This document shows, piece by piece, positions 45,501-52,264 of a stretch of 64,000 bases of DNA; the stretch's first letter is position 1, and every line of letters starts with the position of its first letter. The stretch lies in contig NZ_VBSL01000019.1 of NCBI RefSeq assembly GCF_006149005.1, forward strand, positions 38,560 to 102,559. The letters are read 5' to 3'. This DNA comes from Larkinella sp. C7. GTDB lineage: Bacteria > Bacteroidota > Bacteroidia > Cytophagales > Spirosomataceae. Position numbers and translations under genes: made by a program. Below the pieces are notes generated by a model, which saw only the letters and a list, made by a program, of their open reading frames with translations, was not told the DNA's origin and ran no database searches.

Positions 45501-47344
45501 CGGCCCCCATCCCCAATCTGCCACCGGCCATTGTTCAGGCCCCGGTCGACCAGACGGTTACCGTTGGACAATCGTACATTTTTCAGATTCCGCTTGAAAC
45601 GTTTGGCGATTCCGACGGAACCATCACCAGCATGGCCGTCAGCGGCTTGCCCGCCAGCCTGAGTTACAACCAGAGTAACCGAACCATTACCGGAACCCTG
45701 ACGGAGCCCGAAACCGCAACGATTAGTGTGACGGCCACCGATGATGATGGTGAAACGGCAACGGTGGCATTCAAATTGGTGGTTGTGGCGTCGCCCTCAC
45801 CGCCGGATAATCAGGCACCGCAGGTCAGCAGCCTGATTCCGAATCAAACCGCTACCGTCGGGCAGCTTTTCAGCTATACCATCGGGGCCGGGGTCTTTAC
45901 GGATTCAGACGGCAGCATTTCGAAAGTGGAAATCGTGAACGGTTTGCCCAACGGGCTGACGTATACGCCCGCTACGCGGGTGATCAGCGGAACGCCTACG
46001 GCTCCCGTGACAACCACGGTGACGGTGAAGGCCACCGACAATCAGGAAGGCTTCGTGACCACCACCTTCCAGCTAACGGTGAACCCCGCTCCGGTTCCGG
46101 AAAATATTTCCCCCGTGGTGGCACAGTCCATTCCGGATCAGACCGGAACGGCCGGTCAGGCGTTTAGCTATACCATCGGAGCCGGCGTCTTTACAGATTC
46201 CGATGGCAGCATTTCGAAAGTGGACATTGTGAGCGGTTTGCCCAACGGGCTGACGTATACGCCCGCTACGCGGGTGATCAGCGGAATACCCACGGCACCC
46301 TCCACCACGACGGTGACGGTAACGGCGACGGATAACCGGGAAGGCTCCGTGACGACGACCTTCCGGCTCACGGTGAACGAGGCTCCTGCCAATCAATTGC
46401 CCGTTCTGGTGCGTGAACTTCCCAGCCAAACAGCAACAATCAGCATTGCCTATTCCTATACGCTTGGCAAGTCGCATTTTTCGGATCCGGATGGCAGCAT
46501 CACGTCGGTCGAGGTGACCAATTTGCCGAAAGGGCTTTCGTACAACGCTGCCACCGGTGTCATCAGCGGTGTTCCCACAACGGCACAAACCGTTACAGTG
46601 ACCGTAAAGGCCATCGACAACAAGGCCGGTTCTGCGATCGTCACCTACAGCATGACGGTAAAAGAAAACATCGTCATAAAGCTTTACAAAGCCGGAAAAG
46701 GGCCCGAACCGCAGAACTTCATTCAGGAGTTGAACCACGAAACGGTTTTGATGGCGAATACGCTGCCGGCGATGATCAACATCTTTTTCGAAATTGAGAC
46801 GAAGGTATTGAGTGTGAAATTTGAATTGAGCGGTCCTAAAAACGTCAATTTTCAGGAAAATTTCGCACCCTGGGCGCTGGTGGGCGATAACGGCGGAATT
46901 CCGCCCCTGGTTGGTATTTACATGCTGAAAGTGACGGGTTACAAAAACCCCAATGTTCAGGGCAACCAGCTCGTCACGCGGCTGATTACATTCTACGTGA
47001 GGAATGTTTCCGGTAAGCGGGAAAACGCCGAAATTTCGGGGGCGAACCCCATGCCCAACGCCGAATCGGCCGTCTGGGGCGTTTATCCCAATCCGTTCCG
47101 CGATCAGATCACGGTAAACCTGCCGCTGGAATCCCAGGAACAGATCGTACCGCTGGCACCCTATCGTTTTTCAATCGTTTCGCCGACGGGACAGCAACTC
47201 CCGGTTTCGGACCAGGACACGCGGATTGAACCGGGCAAAGCTACCCTCAACGTGCAATCGAACAGCTTGCCGGGCGGAATGTATCTGCTCCAGATTCAGC
47301 GGGGCGAAGGACTGCTCCGTACGCTGAAAGTACTCAAGGAGTAA
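42545..47344 (+). CDS. T9SS-secreted protein with GH42-like barrel and Ig-like repeats
   Basis: A 1599-residue exported protein. An N-terminal signal region (to about 40) precedes a TIM-barrel like beta-galactosidase GH42 enzymes (about 55-470; GCNAVEITINWDRVYPT, GLKIALRVHVGRD, WYVFRHRQLKGFIDKIN, VVVNQHGCVWDR); I cannot name both catalytic glutamates. Putative-Ig (He_PIG-like) modules follow at about 493-580, 592-678, 800-887, 892-982, 992-1082, 1092-1182, 1187-1280 and 1284-1373, with the pattern LP.GLTYN....ISGTPT....TVTVKATDN. A distinct domain sits at 685-790 (EGYLDKYNCEGDIWGWVWD). The last 90 residues (WGVYPNPFRDQITVNL) form a type A T9SS sorting domain. Probably a surface glycosidase/adhesin; controlled by the sigma-54 promoter. 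Confidence 0.88.
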   Translation: MISNLPVRIWRSRFPVPFPKHVLKIAVLLVASFQFAMARPADTPPPHAAKNARFAPPVIDSQRYLGLTIFNFETDARIDDERIEHSAATGCNAVEITINWDRVYPTVESSASWDVIDSHIQTAQRLGLKIALRVHVGRDAVRLGGFWGLHETMQAADSSRNLTKGIIQFSFSHKPTVDRANAFVLEAANRYHYLQEQGQLLFFSVVSSPALEAEYSPVYDPPSGNKYVVPYDYSLSELEAFRQYLQARYSLAQLNQRWGTDFSEWSRVRPLPHVPSNPYASHTGVRGEDWYVFRHRQLKGFIDKINSTVKGVDPGIVVVNQHGCVWDRLSGLRASLAFKNLGQSVDGLKFNDGPDYNHRFSMDVVRTNLRPGAFMINAVDGMFHTSVSTEKYYEQISQCFEHGAKMLTLANFGGTNARQKLTDLITMVVNNGLLNQPVTQVQTVGAAIGYKLSDILKNHVIAQERWGQRYAQNGNKPVRIELDEDLLRNEAPVINSLPILSQPLADQLATVGQPFSYSIGQVFTDTDGSIVSVAASGLPQGIQWVSTTGEFTGTPTRVESAMVTLTARDNLGALVTGSFRMTVTDPGGTNQAPVAPVVAAPLGEVGKSFSYGLPPFTDPESQPLIHRLAGTVPGLTYSAETNTLSGTPTTVGVFSLTYTAADPSEVVSSVPLQVTIRETAPVVKRTGNFEGYLDKYNCEGDIWGWVWDRNLPNTPMPVEVLDGLNVIGTFTANVNRPDLVAAKKGNGLHGYQFLIPASVKDDKPHVISMRIENSDYYLKGSPITLNCPSSTAQVAEPGNTPPTAVPIPILYASVNVPFSYTIPEFTDDENQTLVYAMSGGVVGLTYNQANRTLNGTPTQAGTFTASLIVSDGQGGYTPSLVTVVVATAPQNRPPVVSQTIPDQTARVGEPFAFTLASGIFTDPDNNLSTTQVSGLPDGLTYNAGSRLISGTPTAEGVATVTVKATDALSATATTSFRITVNAAPKPAPIPNLPPAIVQAPVDQTVTVGQSYIFQIPLETFGDSDGTITSMAVSGLPASLSYNQSNRTITGTLTEPETATISVTATDDDGETATVAFKLVVVASPSPPDNQAPQVSSLIPNQTATVGQLFSYTIGAGVFTDSDGSISKVEIVNGLPNGLTYTPATRVISGTPTAPVTTTVTVKATDNQEGFVTTTFQLTVNPAPVPENISPVVAQSIPDQTGTAGQAFSYTIGAGVFTDSDGSISKVDIVSGLPNGLTYTPATRVISGIPTAPSTTTVTVTATDNREGSVTTTFRLTVNEAPANQLPVLVRELPSQTATISIAYSYTLGKSHFSDPDGSITSVEVTNLPKGLSYNAATGVISGVPTTAQTVTVTVKAIDNKAGSAIVTYSMTVKENIVIKLYKAGKGPEPQNFIQELNHETVLMANTLPAMINIFFEIETKVLSVKFELSGPKNVNFQENFAPWALVGDNGGIPPLVGIYMLKVTGYKNPNVQGNQLVTRLITFYVRNVSGKRENAEISGANPMPNAESAVWGVYPNPFRDQITVNLPLESQEQIVPLAPYRFSIVSPTGQQLPVSDQDTRIEPGKATLNVQSNSLPGGMYLLQIQRGEGLLRTLKVLKE

Positions 47345-47384
47345 GTCTCCTGAGACAATCAATTTAATAACCTGGACTAACAGA

Positions 47385-47413
47385 AAAGCCTGCTTCCCCT
47401 GGAGGCAGGCTTT
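47385..47413 (+). terminator. Terminator of the T9SS protein gene
   Basis: Nine-bp perfect stem AAAGCCTGC (47385-47393) with GCAGGCTTT (47405-47413) across an 11-base loop, 41 bases after the stop codon. Confidence 0.75.
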
Positions 47414-47730
47414 CTATATAAGAAGGGCTTTGTATTTCGTTGTAGAAAAACCGGTGGAACCGAAAGGGATAATTAAATGTAAAACGCTGTATGTAAACGT
47501 AAAAAATGCCGGGCCACTTTTACCGGTAGTCTTCCTTTGCAGGCAACCCACGACCACTTCGAAATGCGCTTTGTGTTGGAATGCGGTTTGGTTCTGAAAA
47601 ATAGGAAAATATATTTACGTATTTCTGTATTTGCCTGGTTTGTAACCGTATTTGATGCTTTCTAGCTTTTAAATTTACTACCGAATAATAAATTTGATAA
47701 GTATTATTACTTAATTTATTTACGGATTAT

Positions 47731-47738
47731 TACCTTTG
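47731..47738 (+). promoter_or_regulatory. Candidate -7 element (TACCTTTG)
   Basis: Perfect TAnnTTTG match placed 28 bases before the ATG at 47766. No clear TTG is found at -33, so the match is suggestive only. Confidence 0.35.
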
Positions 47739-47765
47739 AACTGTCTTACCGTAACTGTACTTTTA

Positions 47766-47999
47766 ATGAACACGCTCAAGAACGCATCCTACCTGACGAC
47801 TTCAAACCGGTCACGCACTCAATTGCAGTCCTGTAGTTTTACGAACCTGCCGCAAGCCATCGGGTGTGCGAACCAGTTTTTTATGGAAGGTTTGAACGCC
47901 CAGATTGTTGCCCGCGACAATACGTCATTTCTAGTGGTTTCGCCCGAAATTGCCCGCCAAATGTTTACAAAAGGGTTTCGTTTGCTGTATGGAAACTAA
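47766..47999 (+). CDS. Short hypothetical protein
   Basis: A 77-residue protein from the ATG at 47766, just after the TACCTTTG element. It contains no signal peptide and no recognised motif; the C-terminal half (MEGLNAQIVARDNTSFLVVS, EIARQMFTKGFRLLYGN) looks like a small alpha/beta domain. A strong terminator follows it. Gene-like spacing of promoter, frame and terminator supports it being real; the function is unknown. Confidence 0.6.
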   Translation: MNTLKNASYLTTSNRSRTQLQSCSFTNLPQAIGCANQFFMEGLNAQIVARDNTSFLVVSPEIARQMFTKGFRLLYGN

Positions 48000-48045
48000 T
48001 ACCTTGCAAATAGATTTTTAATAGTGAGAATATCAGGTTATTTGA

Positions 48046-48080
48046 AAGAAAAAACCAGTCAATTGACTGGTTTTTTTCTT
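48046..48080. terminator. Bidirectional intrinsic terminator
   Basis: CCAGTC-AATT-GACTGG is a perfect palindrome (48055-48070) flanked by six A on the left and seven T on the right. It sits between the 77-residue gene and the convergent lyase gene and can terminate both. Confidence 0.85.
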
Positions 48081-48132
48081 AACTACTCTATCCATGTTAC
48101 TATCTTTTGCGCTTTACAGGCCCGGTTTTCGC

Positions 48133-50091
48133 TCAGGATTGCACAGTGATTTGATGCTGTAGTTCCACGCGCCGTTCGGCCCCCAGGGTTAGATAGGCTC
48201 TGAAAACGCAGGTAGCCTGTTTCTGATACAAGCCCGCCGAATACCACCCCAGCAAGTCCGGCTGCTGCTGGCCGTTGACGACCTCGACCTGCAAAACCGG
48301 ATCGATATGCAGCACCACCAGCCGCTTCGTTTGGGGGTGCGAAAGGATAAAATGATTGCGGCCTTTGGCCCGGAACCGGATGGCCGGATGAACGTGAAAA
48401 AGAACCTCAACCGTACGAGTCCCGGCCCGACGGCTTTCGACCTGGTCGTCGATCAGCAGGCGATTGTTTCGTTTATCGAACTCCATCCGGCGCTGGTGTG
48501 AACACCCGAGCCGGTCATACCCGTTGTGGGAGGCAATGACTTCGTCCGAAAAGTCACTGATTTCGGCTTTGTGAGTCGTGATGACGTACGGATTCAGCCA
48601 CCGCAGATCATCGTCCAGAAATGCCTGATTTTCGCAGTCGATACAAACCGTGTTGTGGGCACGGGTACTGACAAAATACCGGCGCCAATCCGAAGTTGAA
48701 TATTGCACATACGTGCCGGAATCGACGAAAAAAGGCTGTCCATCGACGTGTATGACAAACGACAGCGCATCCGCATGACCGTGGGGGGGCAAGGCCGAAG
48801 AATCCAGCGAAGCTGCGTTGAAATGGACGTAAATTTCGCCGGTACCGGCCTCCTGTTTACGGAGGATGTAATGGCCTTCTGCCGGGTAAAACTGGCTCCC
48901 CAGGCTCGTTTTCCGGGGCGGAACAGCCTTGAATTTCGGAAGACCCTCGTCGCCAAAAAGCAGGCGGTTTTTCAGATCGAAACCGTGCGATCGTTCTTTG
49001 GAAAGCGGATCACCAAACAGAATGGCTGAAGCCGAGAGCAGCGACCGGAAATTGCCGGTCGGCGTCGGGTTATCCAGATACCACAGATACCCGCTGCCCT
49101 CATCGCCGTAGGCAGGAACGTGGCCCTGTTCGTCGGGCAACTGGGCCATATACGAAAACAGGTTCTCCAGTTGATGGGCGTAGCGTGCGGAAAACGGATT
49201 CCCGGTGCGTAAACCGGTCAGGTAGGGGAGGAGAAACAAATCCGTAATGAAAGAAATGGAACCGGCGGTCCCTTTTGGATTGATCCCGTTGGCTCCCTGC
49301 TGGCGCTGCATTTCCTGTTCCAGACCACCTTGGGCGAACGAATGCCAGGCGAGCGATTCCGGAAACTTCCACAACGAACTGGCGACAAACAAACCCGCAT
49401 AGCCAGCAATGAGCTGGTGCCCGGCAGTCGAAGGAAACGGAAGATTGTTGCGGCTATACAGGCAGTGCTGGTAAATGATCGGGAGCCAGACCGATTCGAC
49501 AAAACGCTGAAAAACCGGGTCGGTTTTTGCCAGAACAGACGCATCCAGAATATTCCAGCAGATAAACCAGTTAATCAGCCGGATATTCACTTCCTGATTG
49601 CTGTACCAGTTGACGCCAAGCAGATAGGGGTTTGCCTTCACCCACGACGAAATGAGGGTGATAAGCCGGCTTAATTCCCGCGGGTCGGCCGTGAGCTGGT
49701 AACGCAGCGCCAGCGCCGGCAGAAAAAGGAACCGGTTGACTTCCCAGACGTATTCGACATTTCCAAAAGCCGCGTTTTGAATGTTGATTTCCTTCGTGTA
49801 AGTGAGCGGAAACCGTTTGTTGGTACTCAGGTCGAGGTGCCAGTCGATCGGATAGCGATAGTCGAGCGTCTGTTCAAAAATCTTCTGTTCGTGTAAAAAG
49901 GGAAACGCCGGAACATTACCGGAAGAGAGGCCGAATATACGCTCCGGCCAGGTTGCCAGGAAAACGTTTGCTTTCCATCCAACCTGTTGCCTGTCAGCTT
50001 GTTTCTGGAAATACTGGCGCAGCCGGAAGCCCACTTCTGCGGTCGATAAAGATCGCAGCCGGTAATAAAACCAGTGATACCGATTCAGCAT
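48133..50091 (-). CDS. Heparinase II/III-like polysaccharide lyase
   Basis: A 652-residue protein starting at the ATG at 50091 (MLNRYHWFYYRLRSLSTAEV), the family's typical opening; the frame continues upstream through a GC-rich leader without similarity. The N-terminal toroid part includes VNWYSNQEVNIRLINW and FPSTAGHQLIAGYAGLF. The C-terminal heparinase II/III domain shows PPHGHADALSFVIHVDGQPF, FFVDSGTYVQY and RAHNTVCIDCENQAF. Such enzymes degrade acidic polysaccharides by beta-elimination. There is no obvious signal peptide. In exopolysaccharide clusters these lyases trim polymer during export; the neighbouring sugar transferase fits that. Confidence 0.88.
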   Translation of the reverse strand: MLNRYHWFYYRLRSLSTAEVGFRLRQYFQKQADRQQVGWKANVFLATWPERIFGLSSGNVPAFPFLHEQKIFEQTLDYRYPIDWHLDLSTNKRFPLTYTKEINIQNAAFGNVEYVWEVNRFLFLPALALRYQLTADPRELSRLITLISSWVKANPYLLGVNWYSNQEVNIRLINWFICWNILDASVLAKTDPVFQRFVESVWLPIIYQHCLYSRNNLPFPSTAGHQLIAGYAGLFVASSLWKFPESLAWHSFAQGGLEQEMQRQQGANGINPKGTAGSISFITDLFLLPYLTGLRTGNPFSARYAHQLENLFSYMAQLPDEQGHVPAYGDEGSGYLWYLDNPTPTGNFRSLLSASAILFGDPLSKERSHGFDLKNRLLFGDEGLPKFKAVPPRKTSLGSQFYPAEGHYILRKQEAGTGEIYVHFNAASLDSSALPPHGHADALSFVIHVDGQPFFVDSGTYVQYSTSDWRRYFVSTRAHNTVCIDCENQAFLDDDLRWLNPYVITTHKAEISDFSDEVIASHNGYDRLGCSHQRRMEFDKRNNRLLIDDQVESRRAGTRTVEVLFHVHPAIRFRAKGRNHFILSHPQTKRLVVLHIDPVLQVEVVNGQQQPDLLGWYSAGLYQKQATCVFRAYLTLGAERRVELQHQITVQS

Positions 50092-50369
50092 TTTTACGTT
50101 ACACGTTGAGTACGAATCACAATAAGCCCGTTGCAAACCAACTCTGCGCAAGGTGGAGGAGCTGGGCGTGCCGAAGCGATGCAGGGGCCTGAAAGCCATC
50201 GGCAACAGGCCCGGTGGTGCTTCTAAACGCCCTCCCGGGCTGTCAGACAGCAACACACCAGGCCATGCCTGTCTTTCATGTTTAGCGTTGAGTAAATGGC
50301 AGTATGGGGGTCGACGACCGCTTACCGGGCATTCTCATTCGTTTCCCGACAGGCAGTATCGGCCTGTTT
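50092..50369 (-). other. GC-rich leader between LytTR and lyase genes
   Basis: No separate gene. On the minus strand the stretch 50150-50260 is GC-rich and contains nested short hairpins, including GGCCTG...CAGGCC (6 bp, about 50183-50208). It may be a structured 5' leader of the lyase mRNA. Confidence 0.4.
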
Positions 50370-50726
50370 TCAGGAAACCAGCAGGTTGAAGAATTTTGCC
50401 AGTGTGACAATGGATTTGACTCTCCGACGGCTGACCGAAAGGCGGGTTTCGTCTGATAATTCAACCCAGCTATTGTGCATATCGTGCAAATCCATCTGAA
50501 TAATATGCTCCGGATTGACCAGATGTGACCGCGAAATACGCCAGAAGGAAGGATGGTATTCCTGTTGTTCCTTCAGCGTATAACTAGAAACAAAACCGTT
50601 CTGTTTGTTGAGAAAAATACGGCTATAGTTGCTCCAGCCTTCAAAAAAGAGGATTTGTTTGGCAGAGATCGTGACAGCTCTCCCTCTGCGGTCTCTAACT
50701 TTGATACTGGTACGTGCGGTATTCAT
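50370..50726 (-). CDS. LytTR-domain DNA-binding regulator (stand-alone)
   Basis: A 118-residue protein that is essentially one LytTR DNA-binding domain: SAKQILFFEGWSNYSRIFL, FWRISRSHLVNPEHII and ELSDETRLSVSRRRVKSI match the family. There is no receiver domain, so it cannot be a usual two-component regulator; its input is unknown. It is transcribed on the minus strand from the sigma-54-like site at 50766-50780. Its position between a sugar transferase and a polysaccharide lyase suggests it controls the exopolysaccharide locus. Confidence 0.9.
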   Translation of the reverse strand: MNTARTSIKVRDRRGRAVTISAKQILFFEGWSNYSRIFLNKQNGFVSSYTLKEQQEYHPSFWRISRSHLVNPEHIIQMDLHDMHNSWVELSDETRLSVSRRRVKSIVTLAKFFNLLVS

Positions 50727-50765
50727 GGAAAAGTAACGATGAGTGCATAGCTTTCTTAAACGTTA

Positions 50766-50780
50766 GCAAACACTATGCCA
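50766..50780 (-). promoter_or_regulatory. Sigma-54-like promoter of the LytTR gene
   Basis: On the minus strand TGGCAT-AGTGT-TTGC with GG and GC separated by exactly ten bases; only the last base of the -24 hexamer deviates from TGGCAC. The predicted start lies about 28 bases before the ATG at 50726. Confidence 0.6.
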
Positions 50781-50850
50781 TTATGTTACTATTTTCCATT
50801 TTTGGTCACAATTGTTGTCTGTTAATTAGCGTGTGTTGCCACCGCTTGAT

Positions 50851-51507
50851 TCAACTTAGGGCTTTCGACCGGCTCGTAATAGCCCACCAGCAGATTTTAA
50901 AATCCAGCCAAAGCGAGTGTTGACGAGCATACCAGCGGTCGTAGCGAAAGGCGTATGGCAGTTGAATCAGTCCCGGCGTCGCAGCAGTATCCAGGCGGGT
51001 TTGAACCAGGCCGGTCAGGCCGGGACGCATCGTCTGGCGTTCGCGATAACCGGGTACCGTCCAGTATTGAGCATCGTATTGAAGCGTGTGGGGGCGGGGG
51101 CCAACCAAACTCATATCGCCGAGCAGCACATTGAAAAAAATCGGTACTTCTTCCAGACGGCTGCTCCGCAGAAACCGGCCCACGGGCGTGACGTCGGCTT
51201 GCTGCTGGTGGGTAGCGTGGTATTTTTTTCGGGGATGATAAACCGTTGTCCGAAATTTAAGACACCGAAACGGGCGTCCGTTCCGGCCGGTGCGGAGTTG
51301 GGCAAAAATAACCGGCCCCGGTGAGGTCAGGCTGATGGCCAGCGCAATCAGGGGAACAAGCCAGATGAGCACGAGAGCGGTAAGCAGACCGGTAAGGAAA
51401 AGGTCAAATAAGCGCTTTCCAACCCGCGCATAAACCCTGGGGGTGTCCTTTCGCGTACCGGCAGCACGGGAAGGAAGGGAATAAACCCTGGATACAAGAC
51501 TAATCAT
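50851..51507 (-). CDS. Polyprenyl-phosphate sugar transferase (exopolysaccharide initiation)
   Basis: A 218-residue bacterial sugar transferase that moves the first sugar phosphate onto undecaprenyl phosphate. One membrane segment (LFDLFLTGLLTALVLIWLVP) is followed by the catalytic part: SPGPVIFAQLRTGRNGRPF, KFRTTVYHP, FNVLLGDMSLVGPRPHT and MRPGLTGLVQTR. It is the short WbaP/ExoY-type form lacking the long N-terminal membrane domain. The motif before NVL reads SSRLEEVPIF, whereas the family usually has a SLDELPQ-like sequence. It begins an exopolysaccharide region with the LytTR regulator and lyase downstream. Confidence 0.92.
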   Translation of the reverse strand: MISLVSRVYSLPSRAAGTRKDTPRVYARVGKRLFDLFLTGLLTALVLIWLVPLIALAISLTSPGPVIFAQLRTGRNGRPFRCLKFRTTVYHPRKKYHATHQQQADVTPVGRFLRSSRLEEVPIFFNVLLGDMSLVGPRPHTLQYDAQYWTVPGYRERQTMRPGLTGLVQTRLDTAATPGLIQLPYAFRYDRWYARQHSLWLDFKICWWAITSRSKALS

Positions 51508-51802
51508 ACACGTTGAGAGTAAAATGAATCCATATTAAATAAGTACAGTTTATGCGTTTTTCTGAAATCGCCGGTTGTTTCCCGATGACGAGGGTTATTC
51601 AGTTGTATTTAACCAACATAATTCGTTGATTATTTGAGAATTTTCAGACAGCTACAGCGTCTTTCAGTGCAGAGATAGGACAAAATGAAGACTAAATTGG
51701 CTTGAAATATTTTCTTTTAAAGAAGTATCGGGTTAAAAACTTCTGACAGCCAACTTTGGTATAAGTATTTATCAGACAATAATAACCCTCAAAAATTCTC
51801 CA

Positions 51803-51837
51803 GACAACTAATCACTTTGAAAAGTGATTGAGTGGTC
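51803..51837. terminator. Hairpin in the divergent region
   Basis: A bulged stem of about 15 bp (GACAACTAATCACTT with AAGTGATTGAGTGGTC, 4-base loop) followed rightward by TTTCTTCG. It lies upstream of both neighbouring genes, so it may end a small transcript or be a regulatory RNA element. Confidence 0.4.
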
Positions 51838-52117
51838 TTTCTTCGTTTTATTATTTTCTAATCGCATTGTGACCAACTCCCGTACCGACCGGAAAGGACG
51901 ATGGCGGGACGCGCTCGATGGGTCATCCCGTATCAACTGCCGGTGGTTACTTAGCTGATACTTAGTAATTATTTATGCTGTTTCCAGTATTTGGAGGTTG
52001 TGAAAAAGGTAATTATTTCTGCTTTAGGTAGTTTCTAAAAAATTAAAATTCGATTAAAATTAGCGTCCAATAAAATTTTTACTGTTTGTTAAATATTGAT
52101 TAACTTATTGTAATTCA

Positions 52118-52141
52118 AGCAAATAAATGTATTTATTTGCT
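52118..52141. promoter_or_regulatory. AT-rich 10-bp dyad upstream of TonB receptor
   Basis: AGCAAATAAA-TGTA-TTTATTTGCT, a perfect inverted repeat 124 bases before the GTG start of the receptor. The spacing and AT-rich sequence fit a regulator operator. Confidence 0.4.
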
Positions 52142-52264
52142 CCTTCAAATGCATGCAAAAATTATTTTATTTACTTTTTTTGTGATTTGGTTACTCAACA
52201 TGTCTGATAAAGTATTTACTTTGCATTAAGTAAAAGTACTTAGTACTATTCTCTGTCTGATATT

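Larger units (their letters stand above)
47345..47765. other. 421-base intergenic region
   Basis: Holds the terminator of the T9SS gene at 47385 and a candidate -7 element at 47731. Between them is AT-rich sequence with no coding frame. Confidence 0.6.
51508..52264. other. 757-base AT-rich intergenic region
   Basis: No gene-sized frame on either strand. It contains two inverted repeats: a stem-loop at 51803-51837 followed by a T-rich stretch, and a perfect 10-bp dyad at 52118-52141. The rest is AT-rich sequence with long T runs. It must hold the promoters of the divergent sugar transferase and TonB receptor genes, but I cannot place them. Confidence 0.65.
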
